A stretch of DNA of 64,000 nt from Corynebacterium aquilae DSM 44791 (GCF_001941445.1 NZ_CP009245.1:2255992-2319991), one strand, 5' to 3'; positions 1 through 10,475 are shown, counted from the stretch's first letter. Made by a program: numbers and translations. Notes: generated by a model not told the origin, from the sequence alone.

Positions 1-440
1 GCGCGGCGGCCAATGAGACGGTTGGTCACGATAGGTGTTCCCTTGTGTTCTGCTGTGTTTTTCTGGTCGAACTATCGGGTGAGTGCGTGCGGCGATCCCT
101 GCGCAATGGGCTGGTGCGTCAGGTGCCTTTCAGCGACAGCCAAAACGACGTTTGTAACGTTGGCTTGCCTAAGAGAGGGTAGCCTGCCTGAAAGTTTGCG
201 GTCAACCTTTCGTTTGATGCGACCTCATTCTTGCGCGCCACGGGGGTAGTCAAGATTTTGTCTCATTGCGATAGCCTGCACTAATCCACCTTTTGGGGTG
301 CGTGACGTATTACCCCCGCCCTATATTCCGCAGGTCTTTAATTCCCCCGCCCCACGGGTTAGGCGCACTGCCCGAAGATGCTCCCCCAAGAATCGAAAAA
401 ATCCCCCCTTACTCCCCCACGTTTTTTCACCCTCCCCCAC
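1..440. other. Intergenic region left of acpS, no supported gene
   Basis: About 490 bases lie left of the acpS stop codon and hold no reading frame I would defend. From about 285 to 445 the plus strand is strikingly pyrimidine-rich, with repeated short runs of the type TCCCCCACGG or CCCCCGCCCCACGGG. The short frames that can be opened here are low-complexity Pro/Arg translations of those runs. No tRNA or convincing promoter was seen. Confidence 0.5.
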
Positions 441-484
441 GGGTGTTGCCGGCCCCACCCCGATCGGCCGGCAACACCCTTTTT
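441..484. terminator. Strong hairpin terminator downstream of acpS
   Basis: A perfect 14-bp stem (441-454 pairs with 466-479) is followed on the plus strand by five T residues. Its U-run therefore faces plus-strand transcription, although the adjacent gene, acpS, ends here on the minus strand. It could act in both directions; on the minus strand there is no U-run after the stem. Confidence 0.6.
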
Positions 485-488
485 GCTT

Positions 489-926
489 TTAGACTCCCAC
501 CACCAAGGCTTGCGCGAAGGCGTATTCACCGTCGTGGCTAATGGAGACTTGAATACGGCACTTCGGGCAGCTGGCGGCGAAGGATTGTGCGATGCTCCCA
601 CCCAGGCGCACCACTAGGCGCCCGTAGGCGTCTGATTCGACGGAGATCTCGGAAAAATCCACCGCTTCTTTCGCCAGCACTGGCGGCTGTCCCACCAGGG
701 CCTGCTCCCAGGCTTTGATGATTGCTTCCTTCGCCGCAAACCGGCCCGCCACGAATTCCGCCCGGCGCGCCTCCGGTCGTTTGGCGAGGTGGCGGCGTTC
801 GATCCCGGAGAGGATGTCGGTGAATCTGCTGCCGGGTTGGGCAAGTTGGGTGTTGATGCTGGGGATGTGGCAGATGTCGACGCCGAGGGCTGGGATGAGG
901 GGGTGTGGTGGGTGCATGGTGTCCAT
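489..926 (-). CDS. acpS: Holo-[acyl-carrier-protein] synthase AcpS (4'-phosphopantetheinyl transferase)
   Basis: This 145-residue protein has the two AcpS signatures: an N-terminal GVDICHIPSI segment holding the metal-binding Asp, and FAGRFAAKEAIIKAW, matching the (F/W)xxKEA motif that binds CoA and Mg. AcpS moves phosphopantetheine from CoA onto the carrier-protein serine. The gene starts 85 bases after the fas stop, on the same strand. The inferred job is therefore to activate the internal ACP domain of the type I synthase, which here shows no C-terminal transferase domain of its own. Length is normal for the family (120-150 residues). Either of two Met codons near the N-terminus could be the start; no clear ribosome site separates them. 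Confidence 0.93.
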   Translation of the reverse strand: MDTMHPPHPLIPALGVDICHIPSINTQLAQPGSRFTDILSGIERRHLAKRPEARRAEFVAGRFAAKEAIIKAWEQALVGQPPVLAKEAVDFSEISVESDAYGRLVVRLGGSIAQSFAASCPKCRIQVSISHDGEYAFAQALVVGV

Positions 927-1010
927 TGTGGTTGGCGTGAGTGCGCCGACGCACCCCGTTGATGTGTGTCGCTGGGGTGCGTCGGCGGTTTGGATGGTTG
1001 GGGTCAGTGT

Positions 1011-4000
1011 TTAGGTGGTGATTTCCTTTCCGGTGCGGAGGACGCCGTCGACGAGACGGGCGTCGGGGTCGAGGAGGACGGCTGCTTCGCGGGTTTTGGC
1101 TTCTGCTCCGGTGGCGCCGAGGTTGCGGTCGACGGGTCGGGTGTAGAGGGGGCTGCCGCCGTAGATGCCGTCGAGGATGCGGCGGGCACCGTTGGCTATC
1201 CGGCTGTCGGAGGCGTTGATCCACTCCTTGAGGTCGTCTTCGCCGCGTTGGGTGCGTAGGGCTTGTTCGAAGGCTGCCGGGTGGACGACGGCGATCATGG
1301 CGGAGACGTGTCCGAAGCCGAGGGAGGTCACCAGGCCGGCTTTGGGCAGGCTGCTGGAGATGTCAAGCGGTTGGCGCAGCCACACGAGGTGGGGGTGGGT
1401 CGCCAGGACCGGGTCGACGCAGTCGAGGCTGCGGTTGGCGGGGATGGTGCCGTGTTTGAGTACCTGGGTCAGCCCGATGAGCTGGAAGGCTGCGGCGCCA
1501 CCTTTGGCGTGGCCGGTCAGTGTCTTTTGGGAGATGACGTAGAGCGGGTTGCCGGTGCTGCGGCCGAGTGCGGTGGCGAGTCGTTCGTGGAGGTCGGACT
1601 CGTTGGGGTCGTTGGCCGCGGTGGAGGTGTCGTGTTTGGAGATGATGCCGATGTCGTCGGCGTCGACGTCGAGTGCGCGCAGTGCGGTGGCGAGGCGGCT
1701 GTTGGTGCCGCCTTGGGCGGCGCTGAGGGCGCCGAGACCAGGTGCGGGGATGGAGGTGTGGGCGCCGTCGGCGAAGGATTCGGCGAAACCGATGACGCCG
1801 TGGACGGGGAGTCCGAGGTCGGCGGCGACGCTGCCGCGGGCGAGCAGGATGGTGCCGCCGCCGGCGGATTCGACGAAGCCGGCGCGGCGGCGGTCGTTGG
1901 CGCGGGAGAAGTAGCGGTCGTCGATGCCCTTGTCTGCCAGTTCTTGGCTGGGGGCGGTGGCGGCCATGTCGCCGAAGCCGGTGATGCCTTCGATGGAGAG
2001 GTCGTCGAGGCCGCCGGCGACGACGAAGTCGGCTTTGCCGAGGCGGATTTTGTCCATGCCTTCTTCGACGGAGACTGCGGCGGTGGCGCAGGCGGCGACG
2101 GGGTGGATCATTTGGCCGTAGCCGCCGACGTAGGACTGCATGACGTGTGCGGCCATGACGTTGGGCAGCGCTTCTTGGAGGATGTCGTTGGCGCGGGGTT
2201 CTGCCAGTAGTCCGTCCAGGTAGAGGCTGCGCATGGATTCCATGCCGCCCATGCCGGTGCCTTGGGTGGAGGACACGCGGGTGGGGTGGATGTGGCGCAT
2301 GACGTCGGCGGGGCTGAATCCGCTGGACAGGAAGGCGTCGACGGTGCAGACCAGGTTCCAGCAGGCGACGCGGTCGAGGTTGTCGACCATGTCGGCGGGG
2401 ATGCCCCAGGCGGCGGGGTCGAAGCCTTCGGGGATTTGGCCGCCGACGAAGCGGCTCATGGCCATGCGCCGCGGGACGCGCACGGGGGTGCCGGCGCGGC
2501 GGGTGACCATCCATTCGCCGGTTTCTTCGTCGAAGAATGCTTCGGTGGTGTCCGGGTGGGAGGTGACGAAGCTGGTGGCGGCGGCCTTGTCGGAGACCTG
2601 GAAGGTGATGTCGTGGTCGAGGTAGATGGTGGTCAGTTCGGGGGCGAGGTTGTCGACCATGCCGAAGTCGTCGTGGTAGCGGCGCACGCCGACGCGGGCG
2701 AGTACTTCGTCGCGGTAGGTGTCGAAGATGTCTTCTTCGGCAATGGGGTCCCCGTCGGCGGTGTACCAGCCGGGGGTGGGGTCTTCGTCCCAGGTGATTA
2801 GCCCCATGGACCAGGCCAGTTCGATCACGCCGGCGGCGTTGAGGCTGCCGGTGAGTTCGGCGGTAAAGCGGGTGCGGGAGGACCCGTAGGGGCCGAGCTC
2901 TGCCGCGCCGACGATGACGACCATGTCGTGTAGTTTCTGGTCGACCTGGGTGAAGGTGGGGGCGTTGCGGCGGGGGTCGGCGGGGTTGGCCGGCAGGCTG
3001 GGCAGCGCCTTGATGCGCATGCTTGCGGCATCGTCCGCGTCTTCATCGGTGGCTGCCGCGCGGGCGTCAGCCTCGGCGGCGTTGCGGGCAAGTTCGGCCA
3101 GGTCCAGGTCGGCTTCTCCCAGTCCGCCGGTGAAGTCGACGGTGATGGGGCTGGTGGCGGCTTGGGCGCGCACCTCCGTGTCGATTTGGGTGAGCAGTTT
3201 GCCGGCCATTTCGGCGGTGGCGTAGGTGGTCACACCGGCGGCTTCGACGGCGTCGACCAGCGGGTCGTTGCCGCCCATCAGGCCGGTGCCGCGCACCCAG
3301 CCGATGAGCGCGTGGACAACACTGGTGCGCTGTCCCCACACCGGTTCGGCGTGCCAGCGGGTGACCAGCGCGTCGAGGGCGGCTTTGGCTTCGCCGTAGG
3401 CGCCGTCGCCGCCGAAGCGGCCACGGTTGGGGCTGCCGGGCAGCACCACGTGGAGGCGTTTGCCGACGTGGGTGTCGGTGGCGATGGCGGACAGGCCGGC
3501 GATGAGCTTTTCAACCGACCACAGCAGCAGGCGCATTTCGTTTTCGGCGCGGGGGCCGGCGTCGGCCAGGGAGCCCATGACGCGCGGGGCGGCGAAGGGG
3601 AACAGCACGGTCGGCACCAGGGCCGGCTTGATCAGCTTGGTCGCACCGTTGACGGTGGTGGTTTGCTCGCTGCCGATCCAGTCGATGAGGGAGTCCAAAT
3701 CGGCGAAGCTGGACAGGTTTGCCGGGGCCACCCACAGGGCGGCCTGGCCGCGGGCGTTGTCGCGGTAGAGCTGCTTGTAGAACTCCAGGCGGTCGTGGTT
3801 GAGGCTGGAGGTGGTGACCACCACGGTGGCGCCACCGTGCAGCAGGCCGGCGGCCACATCAGCGGCAATCGAGTTCGGGGAGGCGCCGGTGACGACAGCG
3901 ACGTCGCCGGCATAGGCCAGGGCGCTGGTGTCGCGGGCGGCGCGGGCCAGCTCATCCATGCCGGCCACGCCGCGGGAGGCGAAGAATTCCGCCATGGCGG

Positions 4001-7000
4001 CCACGGCCTCGCCCTGGCCGGTGACGTCGACGTCGGCGGGGTTGATGTGGCCGGCTGCGATGCGGGCGAGGTCTTCGCGGGCGGTGGCCCAGCGGTCGTC
4101 GATGAGGACGGCTTTGTTTTCGTCGAAGGACTGGCTGACGAGGCGCGGCCAGTCGCTGCCGAGTTCCTGGGAGACGATGTCGAACAGTTTCTGGTCGGCT
4201 TCCTCATCGCTCAAGCCCACGGTGCGGGGCTTGTGGTCCAGCCCCAGGGAGGTCAGGATGGTGCGTGCCGTGGCGGCCAGCACGCCGGCCTTGCCGGTGA
4301 CGGTTTCGGCGAACTCGCCGAGGGCGGCGGAATCTACTACCCCACCGCCGGCACCGCCGGCCTGCGGGAGGCCGACGCTGATGCCGCGGGCGGCGGCGAC
4401 TTGCTGCACGGCCGCGTCGATCAGCTGATCGAGTTCGGCGGCGCTAGTCGGGGTGGCGGGGCTCAAGCTAGCCAGTTCCCCGCCGCGCAGGGAGGCACCT
4501 TCGCGGGCGCCGGTGACGATGGCGGCGGTGACGTGATCGGCCCAGCCTTGGCCCAGCTGCCAGGTGCCGGTGACGCGTTCTGCGATGTAGGCGGGGCGTT
4601 TGCCGGTGGGGCCGGTGATGCGGCGCAGCGCATCGGCGGCAGCATCCGACAGGACCGGACCGAAGGCGGTGTAGCCCTTGGCCATCTTGGACACGGTGTT
4701 TTTCAGGTCGGCGAGTTCCGCATCGGCGGCACCATCAATGGCGCCCAGCCCGAACTCGACGCCCAGGTCGAGCAGCAGCTGGTTGCGGCGGGAGGACACG
4801 CCTTCGACGAGGGTTTCGATGCTGTCGGTCGCGCCCATCTGGTCGGGGCGCACCTTGGTCCACAGGCTGATCAAAAGCTCGGTGGCATCGGCCGGGGTGA
4901 AGGCGATGTCGGCGGGGCGTTCCCCACCGACCGGGGTGGCCGGGGCGGCGGCCACTTCGGTGGCGGCAGAGGCCACGTTGCCGGCAGCCTGGCCGGAGGT
5001 CGGCTCCTTAGCGGCCTGCTCCTCGGCCGCGGTTGCGGTGTCGTCTTCGATGACGGTGCGGGAGAACTCGTCGGTGGCGAACACGATGGCGCGTTCCCGT
5101 TCGACGTTGAGCACCTGCACATCATCGGCGTACTGGGCGTACTGCGGCAGGCGCAGGGTCTGGCCCATCATGTTCGCGATGGTCGGGGCGGATCCCACAC
5201 CGACTTCCACGAAGCGATCCAGGTTCAGGGTGGTCAGCGCCAGGTCCTGAGTTTCGATCCACCGCACCGGGGAGGCGAACTGCCAGGCCAGCAGTTCGAT
5301 GAGGATGGTGCGGGCCAGTTTCTGCTCGTCGGCTGCTGCCCGGTCGAAGTCGCTCAAGATCTCATCGAGCAGCGGGGAGGACACGACCTCGGTCATGGAT
5401 TCCACGAACTCGCGGGAAAGCTCGAAGGGGCGAGCTACCAGGTTGGGGATGTAGCGCCCCACCAGCACGGATAGGTCGATTTCGTGCGGCAGCAGGCGGT
5501 CGAGGTGGTCGCGGAAGTCCGCTACGCCGTCGCGCAGGCGGGAGGAGTGGAAGGGCACGTCGATGCCGGGGATCATGATCAGGGCGCGCTGGCCGGGGGC
5601 GGCGGCCTCAGCGGCCGCGCCGAGGGCTTTCAGCCCGGCGACGGTGCCGGCGACCGCGTATTGCAGGCCGGCCAGGTTGTAGTTGACGATTTCGAGGAAT
5701 TCGCCGGATTCCGCAGCGATGGTGGCGACGAAGTCGCCGACCTCCTCGGCGCCGAGGCCCATCTTGTTGGGGCGCAGCGCAGCAAGCCCGTAGTTGGAGC
5801 GGCCGTGCTCGTCGCGCTCGACGAGGCGGTGCATGGTCAGGCCGCGGCGGTAGACGATTTCGACCACGGATTCCAGGGACAGCACGCCCGCGTAGGCGGC
5901 CAGGGCGTTGTATTCACCGACGGAGTGACCGGCGAAGTAGGCCCGCTGGTTCAGGGCTGCGGCTTCGCGCATTTCGGCGATGGTGGCCACGCCCAGGCAG
6001 GCCATGGCGACCTGGGTGAACTGGGTGAGGAACAGTACGCCCTTGGGGTGGAAGAAGCGTTCCCCGCCGATGACAACTTCCTGCGGGTTGTTTTCCACGA
6101 TTTCCAGAATGGAGAACCCCAGGTGGTCGCGGGTGTGGCGGTCGGCGCGATCCCACACGTTCTTGGCGGCGCGGGAGTTTTTGCGTGCCTCCATGCCCAT
6201 GCCTTGGGATTGGATGCCTTGGCCGGGGAAGGCGTAGAAGGTGTTGGGGGCCTTCATGACGGCGGTGGCGGTGAGCACCGGGTTGCCGCCGACAGAGGCG
6301 GTGACGGCGCGGACTTCGCCGCGGCCGGGGCGGTCGTCGACGCCGGCGCGTTCGACGACGAATTCGACCGTTTCGCCCGGCAGGACCGGGGCGAGCATGG
6401 TGGCGGTGTATTCCACCACCTGGCTGGGGGCGGTGGTGACGGAGTCGTCGCTGTAGCCGCCGGCGGCGATCAGTTCCGCCATGGCGGAGGTCCACATGCC
6501 GTGCACGATGACGCCGGGCAGACCGGCCAGGGCTGCGGCTTTGTCGTCGACGTGGATGGGGTTGCGGTCCCCGGAGACGATGGCGAAGGGCAGCATGCTG
6601 CTGGGCGCGGTGACCTGTGCCTGGGCGCGGAAGGAGCGGGGGGTGTCGACGACGCTGGGCAGGATGGAGGTGTTGGTGCGCGCGGTGGAGGTGCCGTTGC
6701 GTCCGCGGATGGCGAAACGCTCGGACAGGGTGGCGATGTTATCGCCGGTGGTGGCGCAGCTTAGTTTGGCGCGGACGACGACGATGCGCCCCATGTCGGT
6801 GTCGACGACTTCGTCGGCGCGGGCGCTAATGGCCAGCTCGGCGCCTTGGAGGTCGCGGTCGTCGCTGATGGTGATGTGGTGTTCGAGGTGTACCAGGGAC
6901 AGCATGCCTTCGACGACGCTGGCGTCGGTGCTGCCGGGCACGGTGGCGGCTTTCACGGCGGCGAAGATCGCCGGCCAGGCTTTGCCGACGAGCACGTCGG

Positions 7001-10000
7001 CGGCCACCTTCGTGGCGTTAATGCCGGTGGGCAAAAAGCCGGTGGTGACGGACTGGTAGTCGGCGATATCGGAGGCGGTGATGGTGGCGCGCCACTGTGC
7101 CTGGCCGTCGGCGTCGACCTCAGGCAGTTGCCCGCCGGCGGCCACGCGGGTGAGCTCCCCCATAGCGGCTTCGGCGTCGGCGGTGGTGACCACGGGGACG
7201 GTGCCGCCGGCAGCTGCTGCCGCGACGGTGAAGCGGATGGTTAGTTCGGTGGTGGTGCCGGCGGCGGTGGAGCCGGCCAGCGGGACCGACAGGACGGCGT
7301 GTTCTGCGTCTTCGCGCACCAGAGCAGCCCCGGTGGGGGCGTGGGTGGCGCGCTGGGCGAGGCCATCTGCGGTTTCCTCGGTGATGGTCCAGGCGTCGAG
7401 GTCGCCGAGGCGGGCGATCATGGAGCCAGTGTTGCGACCGGCCCAGAAGGTGCCCGGCGCGGCGATGACGGCGCGCACCACGTCGGTGGTGGCTGCGAGG
7501 GCGTCGCCGGTGGTGGTTTCCAGGATGCGCTGGGCGGTGTGGGCGCAGAAGCGGTCGAGGAGGTCGGCCACGGGTTCGTCGGCTTGTTGGATGCCGGCGA
7601 CGGCTGCGGTGCCGGGGATGATGCAGACTTGGTCGGCATCGTAGCGGGGGTCGTGGGCTTGCCACAGGGAGTCGGAGCGCCACCAGCGGCGGACGTCTTT
7701 GTCGATGCGGGGCACGAAGTTGACGGGTTTGCCGGGGGTGCGGCATAGCCCGTAGAAGAAGGTGACGTCGGCGGGGTGCAGGGTGGCGGTGGTGGCCTGC
7801 GGGTAGGCGTCGACGAGGGCGGCGATTTGGGCTGCCGGGTCGACGGTGGTGTCGACGGTGGCGCGGGCGATTTTCGCTTCGAAGGTGCCGTGGTCGCGGT
7901 CGGCGAGGCGGGCTTCGGCACGGGCCAGCATGTCGTTGAAGCGGTTGGCCCAGGAGATGTCGGTCCATGCGCCCTGGTAGGGGCCGGACAGTTCCAGGTA
8001 GCGGGTGAGCCACTGCTGGTAGGTCATGGTGTCGACGTCGCCGAAGTAGGGTTTGGCGGTTTTGGCGATGGCGGCGATGATTTCTTCGCGGCGGGCGGCG
8101 ACGGCTTCTTCGTCGCCGGCGACGTCGTCGAGGAGGCGGCCGGCTTTGGCGGCGGAGTTGTCGATTTCGTGGATGTCGGCGCCGAGTTGGCTGCGCCCGG
8201 AGGCCATGCCGCCGGTGGCGGAGCCTGCGCCGACCCACCCGTCGACGCCGGTGGTGTCGACGAGGAGTTGTTTGACACTGTCGGAGGTTTTGGCTTCTTT
8301 GCAGGCCATGGTGACGGTGCCGAGCAGGATGCCGTCGACGGGCATGTCGGGCAGGTCGTAGGCGCGGGCCCAGGTGCCGGTGATGTAGTCGGCTGCGCGT
8401 TCGGGGGTGCCGATGCCGCCGCCGACGCACAGGACGGTGTTGGGCTGTGCGCGGATGTCGTCGTAGGTGGCGATCAGCAGATCGTCGAGGTCTTCCCAAG
8501 AGTGGTGGCCGCCGGCTTTGCCGCCTTCGACTTGGATGATGATGTCGACGTCGGGGACGGCTTTGGCGATGGCCAGGACTTTGTCGATTTGGCGGACGGC
8601 ACCGGGTTTGAAGACGACCCAGGAGAAGCCGTTGCCGCGAAGTTCGGCGATCAGGTCGACGGCTTCATCGAGTTCGGGCAGGCCGGCGGTGATGACGACG
8701 CCGTCGATGGGGGCGCCGTTGAGGCGGGCGCGCTGCACGAGCTTTTTGCCGCCGATCTGCATTTTCCACAGGTAGGGGTCGAGGAACATGGAGTTGAACT
8801 GGGCGTTGACGCCGTCGTCCAAAAGTTCTTCGAGGCGGGCCAGGTTGGCTTTGAGGATCTCGGGGGTGACTTGTCCGCCGCCGGCGAGTTCTGCCCAGTG
8901 GCCGGCGTTGGCGGCTGCGGCGACGATCTCGGGGTCGACGGTGGTCGGGGTCATGCCGGGCAGCAGCATGGGGGAACGGCCGGTGGTTTTGGTGAATTTG
9001 GTGACGACTCGCAGGGTGCCGTTGTGGTCGCGTTCGATGGTGGGCGCATATGCGCTGTAGGGGGTCGGCAGGGCGAGTTGCTCGCCGGCGTCGAAGAGTT
9101 TTTCTTGGCCTTCGGCAGTGCCGATGGCTAGGGTTCCGACGCCACGGCCGGCGACGATGTCGGCGGTGAGGAAGTCCACGCCTTCAGCGGGACCAAGGTC
9201 GAAGATCCACTGGGCACCCTTGTCGACGAGGTGCAACACGTCGCTGACCCAGTCGACGGGGGTGACCATGACGGCGGTGGCCATGCGCTCGGCGAGATCC
9301 ACGTTCAACCCGCAGGCCTGCGCCCAGGTGACGACCTGGTCGACGGCGTCGGTCAGGCAGGGGTGGTGGAAACCGACTTGGACGTCGAGCGGGGTGAACA
9401 CGGGCGCGAAGGGTTTGCCGCCCCGCTTTTTCTCCTCGATGTCCTTGGCATCTTTTCCGGCCCAGGCGGTGAGGACTTCGCGAACCTTGGCAACGTCTGC
9501 GGGACGGCCGACGACGACGTAGGCGTCGCGGGCGTTGCGCAAACCGATGACGGGGCGCATCGGGTCGGAGGCGTCGGGGAAGGCCGTGTCGATGGCCTGC
9601 TGGGTTTTTTCGCGGGTAATGCCCTGGATAAGCAGCATCGGCATGTCTTCGCCCTGTTGGATAGCGCCGGTGATCCGGGCCTGGCGGGTGACAGCCACGC
9701 CGATGAGTTCGGCAATGGCCAGCAGCTCAGCGGCATTGGAGGGGTCGACGGCTAGTTCGACGCCGAGGATGCCCTGGGAGTGTCCGATGGCGCCGACGGA
9801 GTCCTCGAGCTGCAGTCCCTGATTTTCCACGTCTCCCAGCACGGCGATCTGGGCGGTGAGGATGCCCGGCACGCTGTAGGCGGCGTGCATGGGGTTGAAG
9901 GCGACGCTGTCAGCGGTCGCCCAGGCGCACGGGTCGAAGCCGTGGGGGCGCACCCCGGCGATGTCGTCGGCGACAACGCTGATCAGGTCGGCGGCTTGTG

Positions 10001-10154
10001 CCACCACATCGTTGACGTTTTTCAGGCCACCAGTCAGGGACTGGGTTAGGGTACCGAGCCAGTCAAAGCCCTGGCCGGCAAAGCACAGGCCGAAAGGCTG
10101 TGCGCCCAGGCGATCGATCAGGCGCTGAGCACCCAGGGTGTACTGGTGGGACAT
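1011..10154 (-). CDS. fas: Bacterial type I fatty acid synthase (single-chain, about 3047 residues)
   Basis: This one chain carries all fatty-acid synthase activities in the order known from corynebacterial and mycobacterial FAS-I. Positions are approximate. An N-terminal acetyltransferase has GHSQG near residue 125. An FMN enoyl reductase begins with LLPGMTPTTV near 395. A hot-dog dehydratase has GDRNPIHVDD near 1200. The malonyl/palmitoyl transferase has FPGQGIQSQG near 1307 and GHSVGE near 1410. The carrier domain has its pantetheine serine in ATDSIETLVEG near 1773. The ketoreductase has VVTGASPNSIA near 2084. The ketosynthase has its active Cys in ACATAAVS near 2686 and catalytic His in KHDTSTAAND and LTGHAKGG. 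I chose the start at MSHQYTLGAQ because family members begin just before the first transferase; a longer frame (to 10241) is open but unlike the family. No frameshift is visible. Confidence 0.97.
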   Translation of the reverse strand: MSHQYTLGAQRLIDRLGAQPFGLCFAGQGFDWLGTLTQSLTGGLKNVNDVVAQAADLISVVADDIAGVRPHGFDPCAWATADSVAFNPMHAAYSVPGILTAQIAVLGDVENQGLQLEDSVGAIGHSQGILGVELAVDPSNAAELLAIAELIGVAVTRQARITGAIQQGEDMPMLLIQGITREKTQQAIDTAFPDASDPMRPVIGLRNARDAYVVVGRPADVAKVREVLTAWAGKDAKDIEEKKRGGKPFAPVFTPLDVQVGFHHPCLTDAVDQVVTWAQACGLNVDLAERMATAVMVTPVDWVSDVLHLVDKGAQWIFDLGPAEGVDFLTADIVAGRGVGTLAIGTAEGQEKLFDAGEQLALPTPYSAYAPTIERDHNGTLRVVTKFTKTTGRSPMLLPGMTPTTVDPEIVAAAANAGHWAELAGGGQVTPEILKANLARLEELLDDGVNAQFNSMFLDPYLWKMQIGGKKLVQRARLNGAPIDGVVITAGLPELDEAVDLIAELRGNGFSWVVFKPGAVRQIDKVLAIAKAVPDVDIIIQVEGGKAGGHHSWEDLDDLLIATYDDIRAQPNTVLCVGGGIGTPERAADYITGTWARAYDLPDMPVDGILLGTVTMACKEAKTSDSVKQLLVDTTGVDGWVGAGSATGGMASGRSQLGADIHEIDNSAAKAGRLLDDVAGDEEAVAARREEIIAAIAKTAKPYFGDVDTMTYQQWLTRYLELSGPYQGAWTDISWANRFNDMLARAEARLADRDHGTFEAKIARATVDTTVDPAAQIAALVDAYPQATTATLHPADVTFFYGLCRTPGKPVNFVPRIDKDVRRWWRSDSLWQAHDPRYDADQVCIIPGTAAVAGIQQADEPVADLLDRFCAHTAQRILETTTGDALAATTDVVRAVIAAPGTFWAGRNTGSMIARLGDLDAWTITEETADGLAQRATHAPTGAALVREDAEHAVLSVPLAGSTAAGTTTELTIRFTVAAAAAGGTVPVVTTADAEAAMGELTRVAAGGQLPEVDADGQAQWRATITASDIADYQSVTTGFLPTGINATKVAADVLVGKAWPAIFAAVKAATVPGSTDASVVEGMLSLVHLEHHITISDDRDLQGAELAISARADEVVDTDMGRIVVVRAKLSCATTGDNIATLSERFAIRGRNGTSTARTNTSILPSVVDTPRSFRAQAQVTAPSSMLPFAIVSGDRNPIHVDDKAAALAGLPGVIVHGMWTSAMAELIAAGGYSDDSVTTAPSQVVEYTATMLAPVLPGETVEFVVERAGVDDRPGRGEVRAVTASVGGNPVLTATAVMKAPNTFYAFPGQGIQSQGMGMEARKNSRAAKNVWDRADRHTRDHLGFSILEIVENNPQEVVIGGERFFHPKGVLFLTQFTQVAMACLGVATIAEMREAAALNQRAYFAGHSVGEYNALAAYAGVLSLESVVEIVYRRGLTMHRLVERDEHGRSNYGLAALRPNKMGLGAEEVGDFVATIAAESGEFLEIVNYNLAGLQYAVAGTVAGLKALGAAAEAAAPGQRALIMIPGIDVPFHSSRLRDGVADFRDHLDRLLPHEIDLSVLVGRYIPNLVARPFELSREFVESMTEVVSSPLLDEILSDFDRAAADEQKLARTILIELLAWQFASPVRWIETQDLALTTLNLDRFVEVGVGSAPTIANMMGQTLRLPQYAQYADDVQVLNVERERAIVFATDEFSRTVIEDDTATAAEEQAAKEPTSGQAAGNVASAATEVAAAPATPVGGERPADIAFTPADATELLISLWTKVRPDQMGATDSIETLVEGVSSRRNQLLLDLGVEFGLGAIDGAADAELADLKNTVSKMAKGYTAFGPVLSDAAADALRRITGPTGKRPAYIAERVTGTWQLGQGWADHVTAAIVTGAREGASLRGGELASLSPATPTSAAELDQLIDAAVQQVAAARGISVGLPQAGGAGGGVVDSAALGEFAETVTGKAGVLAATARTILTSLGLDHKPRTVGLSDEEADQKLFDIVSQELGSDWPRLVSQSFDENKAVLIDDRWATAREDLARIAAGHINPADVDVTGQGEAVAAMAEFFASRGVAGMDELARAARDTSALAYAGDVAVVTGASPNSIAADVAAGLLHGGATVVVTTSSLNHDRLEFYKQLYRDNARGQAALWVAPANLSSFADLDSLIDWIGSEQTTTVNGATKLIKPALVPTVLFPFAAPRVMGSLADAGPRAENEMRLLLWSVEKLIAGLSAIATDTHVGKRLHVVLPGSPNRGRFGGDGAYGEAKAALDALVTRWHAEPVWGQRTSVVHALIGWVRGTGLMGGNDPLVDAVEAAGVTTYATAEMAGKLLTQIDTEVRAQAATSPITVDFTGGLGEADLDLAELARNAAEADARAAATDEDADDAASMRIKALPSLPANPADPRRNAPTFTQVDQKLHDMVVIVGAAELGPYGSSRTRFTAELTGSLNAAGVIELAWSMGLITWDEDPTPGWYTADGDPIAEEDIFDTYRDEVLARVGVRRYHDDFGMVDNLAPELTTIYLDHDITFQVSDKAAATSFVTSHPDTTEAFFDEETGEWMVTRRAGTPVRVPRRMAMSRFVGGQIPEGFDPAAWGIPADMVDNLDRVACWNLVCTVDAFLSSGFSPADVMRHIHPTRVSSTQGTGMGGMESMRSLYLDGLLAEPRANDILQEALPNVMAAHVMQSYVGGYGQMIHPVAACATAAVSVEEGMDKIRLGKADFVVAGGLDDLSIEGITGFGDMAATAPSQELADKGIDDRYFSRANDRRRAGFVESAGGGTILLARGSVAADLGLPVHGVIGFAESFADGAHTSIPAPGLGALSAAQGGTNSRLATALRALDVDADDIGIISKHDTSTAANDPNESDLHERLATALGRSTGNPLYVISQKTLTGHAKGGAAAFQLIGLTQVLKHGTIPANRSLDCVDPVLATHPHLVWLRQPLDISSSLPKAGLVTSLGFGHVSAMIAVVHPAAFEQALRTQRGEDDLKEWINASDSRIANGARRILDGIYGGSPLYTRPVDRNLGATGAEAKTREAAVLLDPDARLVDGVLRTGKEITT

Positions 10155-10475
10155 CGGTTGCTTCGTCACGGTGGAAAATCTCGCTTTGCTTGGGGAAGTC
10201 TGTGCGGACAAACGCCAGCCGTGCGCGCGAGCCACGCGCACGGCATGAGGGCACTCTTATGTGCCACAAAAGTTTTGCCCAACCAATATGCCATAAAAAG
10301 TTGAGGAAACCGTCATCTTTTACCCCAAAAGGCCAGCAACTACCCCACCGACACCAACAAAAGGCCAGGTCGCAGCCAAAAAAGTTTTTCACCACAGACC
10401 ACCCCCGCGCGTGTCATACCACCCCACCCCACATGCACGTGCACATCCCCCAAGCCTCACCCCACGTCAAACCCC
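10155..10475. promoter_or_regulatory. fas upstream region with paired direct repeats
   Basis: About 320 bases lie between the fas start and the phage-like cassette and hold no gene. On the plus strand, TGCCACAAAAGTT (10262-10274) and TGCCATAAAAAGTT (10289-10302) form imperfect direct repeats 27 bases apart, in an AT-rich patch where the fas promoter should lie. They may bind a fatty-acid regulator such as FasR, but I cannot match them to a known operator. Further left in the cassette direction there is a short palindrome TGCACGTGCA near 10434 and no obvious promoter for the cassette. Confidence 0.4.

Noticed and set aside
150..205. Possible iron-regulator (DtxR-like) half-sites TTGGCTTGCCTAAG / GGTAGCCTGCC
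   Set aside because: Only a partial match to the palindromic consensus and no suitable gene start beside it.
13..249. 78-residue frame at the left edge
   Set aside because: No ribosome site, no family resemblance, atypical composition.
3162..5474. Long open frame (770 residues) on the strand opposite fas
   Set aside because: It mirrors the GC-rich third-position bias of fas, gives a Gly/Ala/Val-rich composition with no motif, and lies fully inside a motif-complete gene.
7120..8499. Arg-rich 459-residue frame in another frame of fas
   Set aside because: Same-strand frame shadow of the ER domain region; extreme Arg/Pro content and no ribosome site.
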